A stretch of DNA of 64,000 nucleotides from positions 3,580,001 through 3,644,000 of the forward strand of contig NZ_AP022870.1 of the NCBI RefSeq assembly GCF_011764545.1. Reading direction: 5' to 3'. Shown piece by piece: positions 19,384 through 27,738 of the stretch; position 1 is the stretch's first letter; each line of letters opens with the position of its first letter. Source of the stretch: Phytohabitans flavus. GTDB taxonomy: Bacteria > Actinomycetota > Actinomycetes > Mycobacteriales > Micromonosporaceae. Under the pieces are notes generated by a model. It ran no database searches, was not told the DNA's origin, and saw only the letters and a program-made list of their open reading frames with translations. The position numbers were made by a program, and so were the translations under genes.

Positions 19384-19849
19384 CCAACCATTTGACCGTC
19401 GACCCGCCTCGGGCAGTGAGCGACCTATACGAGTTGGTCGGGGTGACCAGCCTACTGATCGGGCGCTACCCGGAGACCTCCCTGGAAGCGCTGGCGAAGC
19501 GGGCCGCAGCCTCACCGACGTCGCGGCGCTGACCACAGCCGCCACGCTCAGATCGCTCGAGGTGAGCGGGGCCACCGCGGTCGGTGACTGGTCGGTCGTC
19601 GGGCAGCTGGCCGACCTTCGGTGGCTGTCGTTCGACGACGTCCAGACGATCGACTCCGTCGACTTCGTGCTGCGGCTCGGCGCGCTGCAAAGGTTCTACG
19701 CCACCGGCAACACGAAGGTGGCGGATGGTCGGGTCGCCCAGCTCGGTTCCCACCCGGTGCTGCGTACCATCGGGCTGGCCCAGTCTCGTCGTCACGACGC
19801 GACCGCGGCCGAGATCCGGAAGCGGCTCGGCGGCTTCCGGCCGTTCTAG
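19384..19849 (+). pseudogene. 3' remnant of a leucine-rich-repeat protein gene
   Basis: Without an obvious start, the plus strand encodes a leucine-rich repeat-like tail: LYELVGVTSLLIGRYPETS, then after one base lost in a G run near 19503, LTDVAALTTAATLRSLEVSG, VGQLADLRWLSFDDVQTID and LGSHPVLRTIGLAQSRRHD, ending at a stop at 19847-19849. Repeats have the spacing 'L..L..L..L.L'. The 5' part is absent; an in-frame TGA lies just upstream. Likely decayed, or a short gene starting at GTG 19416 with one sequencing deletion. Confidence 0.55.
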
Positions 19850-19987
19850 ACGGTCATCGGCCGCGATGGCGGCAATTATCGTGGCAACCGTCAGAACCCC
19901 GCTCGATGGGGCGAATATGAGGCGTTCGAGGGTCGCGTTGCAGGAGGATCTAAGCCCTCACCGCCGGCCGTGCCGGCCGGGTTTGGC

Positions 19988-20055
19988 TTGTGTATCACGC
20001 AGGGTGAGGCCGCGGGAGCAGCGGTCCGGACCACCGCGGACGTCGCGGTAGCTCA
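19988..20055 (-). repeat. Dispersed palindromic repeat, copy B
   Basis: Inverted relative to copy A. Plus strand: TTGTGTATCACGC, AGGGTGAGGCCGCGGGAGCA, the palindrome GGTCCGGACC (20023-20032), then ACCGCGGACGTCGCGGTAGC. Lies between the LRR remnant and the DUF2945 gene. Confidence 0.85.
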
Positions 20056-20098
20056 GATCTCTCGTTTTGGGGGTCCGCGCCGCGGGTAACCCAGCGAC

Positions 20099-20320
20099 AT
20101 GGCGAAAGGCGACAAATTCCGCAAGGGCGACCACGTCTCTTGGGCTAGCCACTCCGGTCGTGCGTACGGGACCGTCACGGAGGAGATCACCGAACGCGTG
20201 AAGGTCCGGGGCCACGCGGTCGACGCGTCACTGGAGCACCCGCAGTACCGGATTCGCCACGACGCCACCGGTAGGGACGTCGCACATCGGCCGGAGGCGC
20301 TGCGCCGCGAGGAAGGGTGA
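20099..20320 (+). CDS. DUF2945 (HVA1/TUDOR-like) small protein
   Basis: 73 residues. Matches the DUF2945 'hypervirulence-associated TUDOR' family well: KFRKGDHVSWASHSGRAYGT at the N-terminus, then ASLEHPQYRIRHDATGRDVA and HRPEALRRE. Full length for the family. Function unknown; a small beta-barrel is expected. ATG at 20099 follows directly after repeat copy B. Confidence 0.85.
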   Translation: MAKGDKFRKGDHVSWASHSGRAYGTVTEEITERVKVRGHAVDASLEHPQYRIRHDATGRDVAHRPEALRREEG

Positions 20321-20471
20321 CGACGACCGCCACCCTGCTCGGGGCGGCTGCTCGCGAAAACGGATGGACCTCACGGGTGGTGGGCGCCTAGCCTGGGCTC
20401 TCCCCTAGGTGAGGACTTCGCGCGCATGACGCCGCCCGCTCTTTAGACCTGACACTTTCTGCGCATTGGTC

Positions 20472-20496
20472 GCCGACGACTCCGTCGGCTCTTTTC
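20472..20496 (+). terminator. Intrinsic terminator ahead of the DUF1062 gene
   Basis: GCCGACG (20472-20478), loop ACTC, CGTCGGC (20483-20489), then TCTTTT. A complete stem plus T-tract. It ends transcription from the DUF2945 side or could act as a leader attenuator for the gene at 20528. Confidence 0.7.
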
Positions 20497-20527
20497 CCGT
20501 GCTCTTCGTCAGGTCTTCAGAGAGATC

Positions 20528-21088
20528 ATGTCTTCACATCCTCATACCGTGCTGCCCTGGGCCGTGCGGCGCACCCGCCTGCCTCTGCTCGCCCTCCGGT
20601 GCGTGGCCTGCCCTTCCGGCCACGCCACCGTCGGCAACGGCAAGTTCCGCGTCAATGCCAACGGCAAACGTCTCGACGTCTGGCTCCTGGTCAACTGCGT
20701 TTCGTGTGACCGGACCAGCAAGCTCACCGTCCATGACCGCGTCCCGGTCCGCTCACTGCCCGCCGACCTTCTGGCCGGTTACTCGGCCAACTCGCCTTCC
20801 CTCGCCGCGGATACCCTTCTCGACCCGTTGATCGCCCGGCACAACCGGTTCGCGCTCGATTGGGACGGGTGTTGGGCACTCCACGCGCCTCCCGTACCCG
20901 AGAATCCATGGCCCCTTCAGATCACCGTCACCTTCGACGATCCCGTGCCAGTCCGTCCCGAACGGCTCATCGCGCAGGGATTGGGCATCAGCCGTAATGA
21001 GATCGCTGCCAGAATCAAAATCGATATCCCGCTGAACCGCAGGACGAAACAGGATTTCTCATTCGTCCTGATGGGTTCGGTCCAGTAG
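20528..21088 (+). CDS. DUF1062 family protein
   Basis: 186 residues. DUF1062 signatures: LPWAVRRTRLPLLALRCVAC, GKFRVNANGKRLDVWLLVNC, CDRTSKLTVHDRVPVRSL and HNRFALDWDGCWAL. Paired Cys (CVAC and CVSC) suggest a zinc ribbon. Family function is unknown. ATG at 20528 follows a short leader with GAGAGATC. Complete length. Confidence 0.85.
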   Translation: MSSHPHTVLPWAVRRTRLPLLALRCVACPSGHATVGNGKFRVNANGKRLDVWLLVNCVSCDRTSKLTVHDRVPVRSLPADLLAGYSANSPSLAADTLLDPLIARHNRFALDWDGCWALHAPPVPENPWPLQITVTFDDPVPVRPERLIAQGLGISRNEIAARIKIDIPLNRRTKQDFSFVLMGSVQ

Positions 21089-21392
21089 GTCCAGGCGTCG
21101 GTCCTCGTGCTCTGCGCCAAGGTGGAGCACGGGGAGGGCGCCCCGCGGCACCTGCCGAGGTGCGGGTGGCTGGCCTGCGGCACTGGCCCGGGTTATTACG
21201 TCATTCGACGTAGTCTGGCCGCCCGGCCCGCTCTCTACCGTCGGGTGCATGAGACCGGACGGCGGGGAACCAGCCGAGATGTGCCTGCGGATCCTCGGCC
21301 CGCTGCGCTGACCAAGGGGTTCGGTCCGGCCGTCCCGGTGTGGGGCCGGCCCGACGAGTCGTGCTCGTCCCACGCTCTCGCGCACGTTCGGA
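21089..21392. other. Intergenic stretch without a supported gene
   Basis: Contains an inverted repeat TACGTC (21197-21202) / GACGTA (21207-21212), and a short open frame whose end reads MCLRILGPLR before a stop. That peptide resembles the first residues of SARP regulators and could be a gene remnant. Confidence 0.45.
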
Positions 21393-21923
21393 CTAGCCTT
21401 GCGGGTTGCTGCCACCGCGCCCGGTGATGCCGGCCAGGGACTCGACGAAGCGGGTCAGCAACCGGGCGAACGCCGCGCGCTCGGCGTCGGTCCAGTCGGA
21501 CATCGCCATGGCGAAGATCGAGCGACGAAACCGGTGCAACTCCTCGAAAAGGGCATTGCCCTGCTCGGTACGGACGAGAGACGCGCGGCGACCGTCGGCC
21601 TGGTCGGCTTCCCGGCGCACCAGGCCTGCCTCGACGGCGGCGGCCACGAGCTTGCTCGCCCTTGGCTGGTCGACGTTGAGGGTGGCCGCGACGCTGGAGA
21701 CGGTGGCCGGAGTGCCGGCCTGCTCCGCGGCCTCGATCGCGTCGAGGACGTCGACGGCCGGGCTGCTGACGGCGTCGCCGCGGTCAGCGTCGTCTCGCCC
21801 TTCCGCGAGGCGGGTCAGCGCACGCCGGGTCTGGCTTCTACGGATCGCGACCATGGCGCGCTCCACGGCCTTGACGTCTTCATCGTCCGGGACTTGCTCG
21901 CCGCTGGGGTGCTTGCGCGGCAC
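21393..21923 (-). CDS. MarR family transcriptional regulator
   Basis: 176-residue winged-helix regulator. Pattern SSPAVDVLDAIEA, TPATVSSVAATLNVDQPRAS (recognition helix), then KLVAAAVEAGLVRREADQAD and the wing RRASLVRTEQG. GTG at 21923 has GGAG six bases upstream. Divergent from the next gene with 59 bp between starts, where the palindrome GATGT-TTG-ACATC lies, so it probably represses both itself and the neighbour. Confidence 0.85.
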   Translation of the reverse strand: MPRKHPSGEQVPDDEDVKAVERAMVAIRRSQTRRALTRLAEGRDDADRGDAVSSPAVDVLDAIEAAEQAGTPATVSSVAATLNVDQPRASKLVAAAVEAGLVRREADQADGRRASLVRTEQGNALFEELHRFRRSIFAMAMSDWTDAERAAFARLLTRFVESLAGITGRGGSNPQG

Positions 21924-21939
21924 GGCATCTCCAATGCAT

Positions 21940-21952
21940 GATGTTTGACATC
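21940..21952. promoter_or_regulatory. Candidate MarR operator
   Basis: GATGT-TTG-ACATC inverted repeat between two divergent winged-helix genes; a TTGACA (21945-21950) that could serve as a -35 box overlaps its right half. Confidence 0.5.
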
Positions 21953-21982
21953 TAGTTGCTAAGTTACATCCTTGGAGGCACG

Positions 21983-22465
21983 ATGGCGACCGAAGGACCA
22001 ACAGGATATTCGTTGGGACGCCCAGGGGACGGACCCGCTGGATATCCGATCGGATACTGGCTCAAGCGGTTGGACGGCGCGATCGACGGCGCACTCGCCG
22101 CCGCGGTCGGCGCCGAGGGTCTTGCTCGCCGGCATTGGCAGACGATGAATTTCCTCCACGAGGCTCCGAGCGACTGGCCTGGGTTGGCTGAGGCGCTGCG
22201 GCCTTTCTGGACCGAGGGAGCGATCGCGCTGGACGAGGTCTTGAGCGACCTTGAGGGCCGGGCGCTGGTCGTCAACGACGAAGGGCGCTACGCACTCACG
22301 GCCGAGGGAAAGGCCACTCGGGCCAAGATCGCCGAGAAGGTCAACGTGACCCGACGTCAGCTCGTCAACGGCGTCACCCGCGAGGAGTACCTTGCCACCG
22401 TCCAGGTGCTCCAGCGCATGACCGACAACTTGGAGGATGCTGCGGCGGACGGACCCGTTAGCTGA
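21983..22465 (+). CDS. Winged-helix protein, MarR-like
   Basis: 160 residues from an ATG at 21983 with TTGGAGG upstream. Layout resembles small actinobacterial MarR-like proteins: YWLKRLDGAIDGALAAAVGA, RRHWQTMNFLHEAPSDWPGL, LDEVLSDLEGRALVVNDEGR, and YALTAEGKATRAKIAEKVNV. The N-terminus is glycine/proline rich. Possibly a regulator whose own expression is controlled by the divergent MarR gene. The 3' end overlaps the convergent VOC gene by 8 bp. Confidence 0.75.
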   Translation: MATEGPTGYSLGRPGDGPAGYPIGYWLKRLDGAIDGALAAAVGAEGLARRHWQTMNFLHEAPSDWPGLAEALRPFWTEGAIALDEVLSDLEGRALVVNDEGRYALTAEGKATRAKIAEKVNVTRRQLVNGVTREEYLATVQVLQRMTDNLEDAAADGPVS

Positions 22466-22895
22466 GCTGCTCGGCTAGGGCGACGATGATCCCCTCGGGG
22501 CCACGGACGTTGCAGAGCCGATAGCTGTCCTCGTACTGGACCAGCTCGCCGACGAGTTCAGCGCCGTGGGTGCGTAGGCGGGCGACGACGTCCTCGATGC
22601 CGTCGACCTCGAACATGATGCGCCGTATGCCCAGCGTGTTGGCCGGCGGATTCTTCGGCTCGGTGCTGATCGCCTTCGGCGCGTGGAACTTCGTCAGCTC
22701 GACCCGGCCGTGGCCGTCCGGGGTCCGCACGACGGCGATGTCCGCTCGGACGCCGTCGAGCCCGACGAGCCGGTCCACCGATTCGCCCTCGACTGTTGTC
22801 TGGCCCTCCAGCTCCATGCCGAGTTCGACGAAGAACGCGATCGCGGCCGCGACGTCGTCGACGACAATGAGGACGTTGTCCATCCGCTTGATCAT
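22458..22895 (-). CDS. VOC (glyoxalase/bleomycin-resistance) family protein
   Basis: 145 residues with two beta-alpha-beta-beta-beta halves: MDNVLIVVDDVAAAIAFFVE at the start and IRRIMFEVDGIEDVVARLR in the second half, ending GPEGIIVALAEQL. Metal-binding candidates include the Glu in RVELTKFHAP. Function could be a dioxygenase-like or resistance protein; substrate unknown. ATG at 22895 is used. Confidence 0.85.
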   Translation of the reverse strand: MIKRMDNVLIVVDDVAAAIAFFVELGMELEGQTTVEGESVDRLVGLDGVRADIAVVRTPDGHGRVELTKFHAPKAISTEPKNPPANTLGIRRIMFEVDGIEDVVARLRTHGAELVGELVQYEDSYRLCNVRGPEGIIVALAEQLS

Positions 22896-23003
22896 GGTGG
22901 TACTCCTCGTTCGCGATCCGGGGTTGTCCCGTTCAGCCTCTACCGAGCAAGACTCATTCGTCTAATGCCAACTTCCGCGGCTACCCATAACTACCATGGA
23001 TGA

Positions 23004-23903
23004 ATGCTGGACATCGTGCGGCTACGCGTCATCGCCGCGATCGCCGCGCACGGCTCGGTCACCAAGGCCGCCAAGCACCTGAAGTACTCCCAGCCAGCGG
23101 TCAGCCACCATCTGGCCCGGCTGGAAGCCGAGACCGGCGCCCGGCTCGTCCAGCGCATCGGGCGGGGCATCCGACTCACGCCGGAGGGTGAGCACCTCGC
23201 CCGCCGCGCCGCCGAGATCGTCGGACGGGTCGACACCGCCGCCGCGGAGCTGTCCGCGATGGTGGGCCTGCGCACCGGCCGGGTCCGGGTCGCCGGCTTC
23301 CAATCAGCACTCGCCGCCCTGATACCGCACGCCGCCGCCACCCTGCGCCGCGACCACCCCGGCATCGAGCTGCACCTGGCCGACGCCCACCCGCAGGTGG
23401 CACTGAGCCTGCTGCGCGACGGGCAGGTCGACGCCGCGGTCATCTTCCGCTACGACGACACCACACCGGACGACATCCGCGCCACGCACCTGTTCGACGA
23501 CCCGATGCACCTGATCAGCCTGCAACCCGGCCAGACACTGCGCGACCACCGCGACTCGGCCTGGATCGCCGGCTGCGAAAACTGCCGCCGCGAGTTCGTC
23601 GAGGCATGCGAGGGGGCCGGCTTCACCCCGCACATCGTCTACACCAGCGACGACGTAATCGTCGAACAGGCCCTCGTCGCCGCCGGCATGGGCGTAACCA
23701 CCATGCCCGGCCTGTCCCTACGCACCCACCGGGCACCCGGGATCGAAGCCACCCCGCTGCCCGACTTCCGCCGACGCGTCTACCTCGCCACCTACGGCGA
23801 CCCGCCGGATCCCCCCGCCACCACGGCCTTCATCACCGCGCTGCACGACGCCATCCAGCAGACCCGCCCCGGCGAGCCAACACCACCCAGCCCGTCAGCT
23901 TGA
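23004..23903 (+). CDS. LysR family transcriptional regulator
   Basis: 299 residues. N-terminal HTH: LRVIAAIAAHGSVTKAAKHL, SQPAVSHHLARLEAETGARL, then the typical RLTPEGEHLARRAAEI linker and a periplasmic-binding-like effector domain (VRVAGFQSALAALIPHAAAT, and GMGVTTMPGLSL near the end). Target genes are not obvious; the neighbour to the left is the VOC gene, transcribed away, so it may be controlled by this protein. Start follows a short leader without a clear ribosome site. Confidence 0.9.
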   Translation: MLDIVRLRVIAAIAAHGSVTKAAKHLKYSQPAVSHHLARLEAETGARLVQRIGRGIRLTPEGEHLARRAAEIVGRVDTAAAELSAMVGLRTGRVRVAGFQSALAALIPHAAATLRRDHPGIELHLADAHPQVALSLLRDGQVDAAVIFRYDDTTPDDIRATHLFDDPMHLISLQPGQTLRDHRDSAWIAGCENCRREFVEACEGAGFTPHIVYTSDDVIVEQALVAAGMGVTTMPGLSLRTHRAPGIEATPLPDFRRRVYLATYGDPPDPPATTAFITALHDAIQQTRPGEPTPPSPSA

Positions 23904-24353
23904 CCTGGACGGGACAGCTGCCGGTCCGGGTTGGACGGTGGAGCACCACGGGCACGCCACGACCGTCGCGGCGGCCGGCGCCGCGAACACCTGCCCGCAT
24001 CGGCGGCGGCTACGGCCGGCACGTATCCGGCGGTGCCGGCGGCCGGCACAGGTCACCGGTACGTCGGCGAGGATCTCGTCGCCCATCGCACGGGGTTGGG
24101 CGTGACCGCATTCGTCGCAGACCGCCTTCGGGGGCGGCGCGGTTACCCCACGCTCGGCCACCCGAAGGGTGTAGAGGCGCTGGTCGCTGCTGTGCGAGGT
24201 GACCTGGCCGCAACCGTCGCACCCCATGTACCGCACCGCGCGCGGTGTCGGGTGACGCATCTCGTGCCACAGCTCCCGCAAGGCCAACCGCACCGACGAC
24301 CATCCGGCCGGCTCAGGCTCCACGATGCCGGACCGCACCACCATGGCCACCAT
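23895..24353 (-). CDS. Cysteine-rich (zinc-ribbon) hypothetical protein
   Basis: About 152 residues from ATG 24353 (or 24344). Contains CDGCG, CDECG, a lone Cys and CPWC, spaced as in zinc ribbons, with LALRELWHEMRHPTPRAVRY before them. The segment RRHRRIRAGRSRRR is oddly basic and may reflect a local frame error. Not recognised. The 3' end overlaps the LysR gene end by 9 bp. Whether it is expressed is uncertain. Confidence 0.45.
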   Translation of the reverse strand: MVAMVVRSGIVEPEPAGWSSVRLALRELWHEMRHPTPRAVRYMGCDGCGQVTSHSSDQRLYTLRVAERGVTAPPPKAVCDECGHAQPRAMGDEILADVPVTCAGRRHRRIRAGRSRRRCGQVFAAPAAATVVACPWCSTVQPGPAAVPSRSS

Positions 24354-24498
24354 CAGACCGCATCCAGCGGCGCCACGCCAACCCCCACACGCCGATCTCG
24401 AACCGGCCTCGTCGCGCGCCAGGGGCGCACGCCGGTTGGAGCTCTGGCGGGTGAAGGTTGGCGTCTTGTCGCGGATAAAGATCCAAAACAAAGGACAT

Positions 24499-24558
24499 TG
24501 AGCTACCGCGACGTTCGTCGTGGTCCAGACCGTCGCTCCCGCGGCCTTACCCTCCGCC
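24499..24558 (+). repeat. Dispersed palindromic repeat, copy C
   Basis: Same orientation as copy A: TGAGCTACCGCGACGTTCG, then GGTCCAGACC (24522-24531, one change from the palindrome) and CTCCCGCGGCCTTACCCTCC. The bases before it (CCAAAACAAAGGACAT) also resemble those flanking copy B. Confidence 0.8.
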
Positions 24559-24577
24559 GTTGGGCAAGCTCGCCCCC

Positions 24578-24605
24578 AAGGTCGTGGTCGGCCGACCACG
24601 ACCTT
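24578..24605. repeat. 28-bp perfect palindrome
   Basis: Arm AAGGTCGTGGTCGG followed immediately by its exact reverse complement, no loop. Twenty bases after repeat copy C. Could be a regulator site, a cruciform, or a mobile-element end. Confidence 0.75.
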
Positions 24606-25164
24606 CGCTTCTGGTAGATCATGGTATCGAAATGCCCCTCTGTGGGCAGTTTGGTACCACGATCTCTCGCGTACGCCAACCCGACCCCGCCGATCAAGGA
24701 AGCGGGTCCGTGCGCGGTGGCTGCGGGATCAGCATCAGCCAGGACCACAGGGCCCCACCTGGCGGCAAGGCCGCTACTTGATCACCCGCGCGGCCACCCT
24801 AGGGAGCAGAGCAAATACGACTGCGCACCCACCTCCTTGCTCCTCGTCCAACGGCGATCCCGGGTCGGGCTTGGGGTTGGGCTTGGACCGCGGACCTGGC
24901 AGCGCGGGTCGGAGATCTCGGCGAGCGCCAGCGAGCCGCCGACCTGCGCGGTGCCCGCGGGAGCATACGGTCCGCAGGTGACGCGGACCGGGGCAAAAGC
25001 CTTGTCCCAAGAAAAATCAAATGTGACCTGGACCCTGAAAGATCTAGGCATTTGACTGTATGCCCAGCCGACACACTTCATTCCGCCAGGCCAGGCGGCC
25101 ACGCTCGCCGACACGACCGGTCGACGGGGCTGCCGGCCACACCCCACGACACAGGGAGTGCGGA

Positions 25165-25896
25165 ATGCACAGACGGATCCTGCGACTCTTGGTCGCTTCA
25201 GTGTTGACCCTCGGCATCTCATCCGCCGCGGTCGTCATCTCGGGCGCGCCAGCGTACGCCGACGGCTGCTTCACCTGGAACCGCGTGCTGCAAGTGGGCT
25301 CCACCGGTGAGGACGTTCGACAGTTGCAGATCCGTGTCTCCGGCTACCCCGGCTACGACGCCACGCTCACCCTCGACGGCGCGTACGGCGCCGCCACGAA
25401 GGCGGCGGTCACCCGGTTCCAGCAGGCGTACGGCCTGGCCGCGGACGGGGTGGCCGGCACGCAGACGTACGGCAAGCTCTACGAACTCCAGGACAACGAC
25501 TGCACCCCGATCAACTTCGCCTACGCCGAGCTGAACAAGTGCAACTCCGACTGGTCCGGCGGCGCCGTTTCGGCCGCGCAGGCCAAGGCGAACGCCCTGG
25601 TCACGATGTGGAAGCTCCAGGCGCTGCGCAAGGCGCTGGGCAACCAGACCATCCAGATCAGCAGTGGCTTCCGCAGCCGCGCCTGCAACAGCGCGGTGGG
25701 CGGCGACGCGGCCAGCCGGCACCTGTACGGCGACGCGGCCGACATGGTCGGGGCACCGTCGCTCTGCACGCTTGTGCGGCAGGCCCGCTACCACGGCTTC
25801 CGGGAGATCCTTGGCCCCGGTTACGTGGGCCACAGCGACCACGCCCACGTCGCGCACGACCCGTCGAGGTTCTGGTCCGCCAGCTCCTGTTTCTGA
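25165..25896 (+). CDS. Secreted zinc D-Ala-D-Ala carboxypeptidase (peptidase M15) with peptidoglycan-binding domain
   Basis: 243 residues. Signal peptide (basic MHRRILRLL, hydrophobic core, cleavage near APAYA-DG), then a PG_binding_1 domain (GEDVRQLQIRVSGYPG, DGAYGAATKAAVTRFQQAYG), then an M15A domain. Zinc and catalytic motifs are SRHLYGDAAD (HxxxxxxD) and HSDHAHV. Cleaves or trims peptidoglycan stem peptides outside the cell, like the Streptomyces albus G enzyme. ATG at 25165 has AGGGAG seven bases upstream. A bidirectional terminator follows the gene. Confidence 0.92.
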   Translation: MHRRILRLLVASVLTLGISSAAVVISGAPAYADGCFTWNRVLQVGSTGEDVRQLQIRVSGYPGYDATLTLDGAYGAATKAAVTRFQQAYGLAADGVAGTQTYGKLYELQDNDCTPINFAYAELNKCNSDWSGGAVSAAQAKANALVTMWKLQALRKALGNQTIQISSGFRSRACNSAVGGDAASRHLYGDAADMVGAPSLCTLVRQARYHGFREILGPGYVGHSDHAHVAHDPSRFWSASSCF

Positions 25897-25907
25897 CCGC
25901 ACCGCTT

Positions 25908-25943
25908 CTGGACGGGCGTGCCACACCCGGCGCGCCCGTCCAG
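25908..25943. terminator. Bidirectional terminator hairpin
   Basis: CTGGACGGGCG (25908-25918) and CGCCCGTCCAG (25933-25943), 11-bp perfect arms, between convergent genes. Confidence 0.8.
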
Positions 25944-27689
25944 CTAACGCGGTACGGGGCAGTCGCCGTAGAGCATGGCCCACATGTCCTTGCGGTTTCG
26001 GAACAGCCACTGCCGGATGCGGTCGTCGTCGGTGTCGCGCCACCACAAGTGCCCGGTCATCGGCATGCCGGGTTTGTCGCCGATACCAGCGTCGAAGTCG
26101 TCCTCGTTGTCGACAAAATAGGCGTTGACCTTCCCGCGCGGGATGGACACCTCGGACGACGACGAGGCGCGCATGAGGTCGAGCATGTAGACGAACATCT
26201 CCCGGCCGCCGGGCTCGAGCAACCAGTTCACGTAGTCGAACTTGCCCATCTGGATCCAGGACCGGTTGGTGGTCCGGCTCAGCGTGTCCTCGAGCCGCTT
26301 GATCTGCGCCAGGCAGGCGCTGACCATCGGACCGATGTACAGGTTGCTGTAGAGCGTGAAGCCCGCGCTGGCACCGAGGAGCGTGCCGCCGGCCGACATG
26401 ATCGTGGCCATGCCGGCGATGCCCTTCATGGCGTCCGCCGAGGACGTCTTGCCGGTGGCCATCAGGTCGAGCGCCACCCGGGCGAGCTGGAAGCCCGCGT
26501 ACCACTTGTTGAGCTTCTCCGCGATCGCGAGCACACCGCCGACCTTGCCCGAGACGTCCACGATCTTGCCGGGGCCCGTGCCACCGAGGAAGCGCAGGCT
26601 GTCGGAGAAGGCCAGCGCCTCCTCGATGGTCGACTTGGTCGTGAGCGAGTTGTCGAGGATGGTGGCGAGCGCATCGGCCACCTCAAGCAGCGCGCTCTCG
26701 TCGCCGGCGCGGAACGCGCTGCGCTGCCGCTCCCGCAGCGCCGGCTCGGCCGCCTCCAGCGCGGCCAGGGCCTTCTTGACTTCGTCGACCGCCGCCTGGA
26801 CCCGGCGTGCCGTCTCGGCCGCCTGCTCCGAGCGCACACTGTTGATCGCCCGGACGTACGTGTCGTACCAGTCCCGCAGGACCTTCTCGTTGCCCTTGTC
26901 GAGCGGCTCGGCCCCGCCGCCGCCCCACATCCGGTCGTTGTCGTGGGCGGCGTTGACGATCTGCGCCACGTCGGTCGGGACGGCCAGGCCATCCTTGACG
27001 TTCTGGTCGGCGTCGTCCTTCAGTACCGCCGCCCAGTAGCGGCTGACCAGGGCGGCGTTCTCGTACGTGGCGATGCCGGTGAACTCGCCGAGGGCGAACG
27101 GGGTCGCCGGCGCGCTCTCGTCGGTGGCGGTCGGGGCCCGCTGGACGACGGGCCCGCCGAGCGGCTCGCGCTGGATCATCGGGCCGCTCCCTCGCGCGAC
27201 CGGACCGCCAACGCCCGCGGCGACCGCCTCGGCCTCGCGCTCGAACCGGTCGCCGGGGTCGCTCACGACGAGGCCGCCGGCCCGCGGGGTGCCACTGACG
27301 GGCCCGCTGCTCTGCTGGGTGACGTGGGTCAGCTCGTGGGCCAGGGTGTGCCGACCGCGCTCGCTGCCCGGGTCATACGCCCCGGCGCCGAAGACCACGT
27401 CGCGGCCGACCGTGAACGCGCGGGCGTCGACCGACGCGGCCGCCGCCTCCGCCGCGGCGCCGCGGTGCACCCGGACGCCGGCGAACGACGCGCCGAGCTG
27501 GGCCTGCATGTCGGCCTGCACGGCCGGGTCGAGGGCCTCGCCCTGGCTGGTCAACAGCTGGGCGATGGCCCGGTTGCCGGCGTAGCGCTGCACGGTCGCC
27601 GCGGGGTTGGCCAGGCGCCGGACCACCACGGGGGCGTCCTCCCGGACGGCCTCGTCGTCCAACTGGCTCAGGTGACTCGGGCTACGCAT
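25944..27689 (-). CDS. DUF4157 protein with HExxH metallopeptidase motif (eCIS-associated type)
   Basis: 581 residues. Residues about 40-130 form a DUF4157 domain: QYGNRAIAQLL-like lead (VQRYAGNRAIAQLL), then FAGVRVHRGAAAEAAA, ARAFTVGRDVVFGAG and the zinc motif HTLAHELTHVTQQ. The rest is a long, mostly helical region with coiled-coil character (ETARRVQAAVDEVKKALAAL) and a hydrophobic segment (MATIMSAGGTLLGASAGF), ending in a Trp-rich tail. DUF4157 domains are frequent on proteins linked to extracellular contractile injection systems or toxins; no such system is in this window. ATG at 27689 has GGAGGTG five bases upstream. Substrate unknown. Confidence 0.85.
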   Translation of the reverse strand: MRSPSHLSQLDDEAVREDAPVVVRRLANPAATVQRYAGNRAIAQLLTSQGEALDPAVQADMQAQLGASFAGVRVHRGAAAEAAAASVDARAFTVGRDVVFGAGAYDPGSERGRHTLAHELTHVTQQSSGPVSGTPRAGGLVVSDPGDRFEREAEAVAAGVGGPVARGSGPMIQREPLGGPVVQRAPTATDESAPATPFALGEFTGIATYENAALVSRYWAAVLKDDADQNVKDGLAVPTDVAQIVNAAHDNDRMWGGGGAEPLDKGNEKVLRDWYDTYVRAINSVRSEQAAETARRVQAAVDEVKKALAALEAAEPALRERQRSAFRAGDESALLEVADALATILDNSLTTKSTIEEALAFSDSLRFLGGTGPGKIVDVSGKVGGVLAIAEKLNKWYAGFQLARVALDLMATGKTSSADAMKGIAGMATIMSAGGTLLGASAGFTLYSNLYIGPMVSACLAQIKRLEDTLSRTTNRSWIQMGKFDYVNWLLEPGGREMFVYMLDLMRASSSSEVSIPRGKVNAYFVDNEDDFDAGIGDKPGMPMTGHLWWRDTDDDRIRQWLFRNRKDMWAMLYGDCPVPR

Positions 27690-27698
27690 GTCACACCT

Positions 27699-27711
27699 CC
27701 GGAAGATCCGG
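27699..27711. promoter_or_regulatory. Inverted repeat between DUF4157 and AraC genes
   Basis: CCGGA-AGA-TCCGG in the 49-bp divergent gap; overlaps the ribosome site side of the DUF4157 gene. Possible operator for the AraC-type regulator. Confidence 0.35.
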
Positions 27712-27738
27712 ACCGACAGCTCATGGTATTGACATCGC

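Larger units (their letters stand above)
24354..25164. other. Long intergenic region with repeat copy C and a large palindrome
   Basis: About 810 bp with no gene I can support. It holds repeat copy C (24499-24558), a 28-bp perfect palindrome (24578-24605), and an imperfect 15-bp-arm inverted repeat around 24620-24672 (GGTATCGAAATGCCC against GGGCAGTTTGGTACC). Confidence 0.65.

Noticed and set aside
21245..21310. A second SARP gene start (MCLRILGPLR)
   Set aside because: Stops after ten relevant residues and no further SARP sequence appears in any frame downstream; at most a tiny remnant.
24621..25055. Small plus-strand gene beginning MVSKCPSVGSL
   Set aside because: Lies over an inverted repeat, no ribosome site, no recognisable protein pattern; codon composition is not gene-like.
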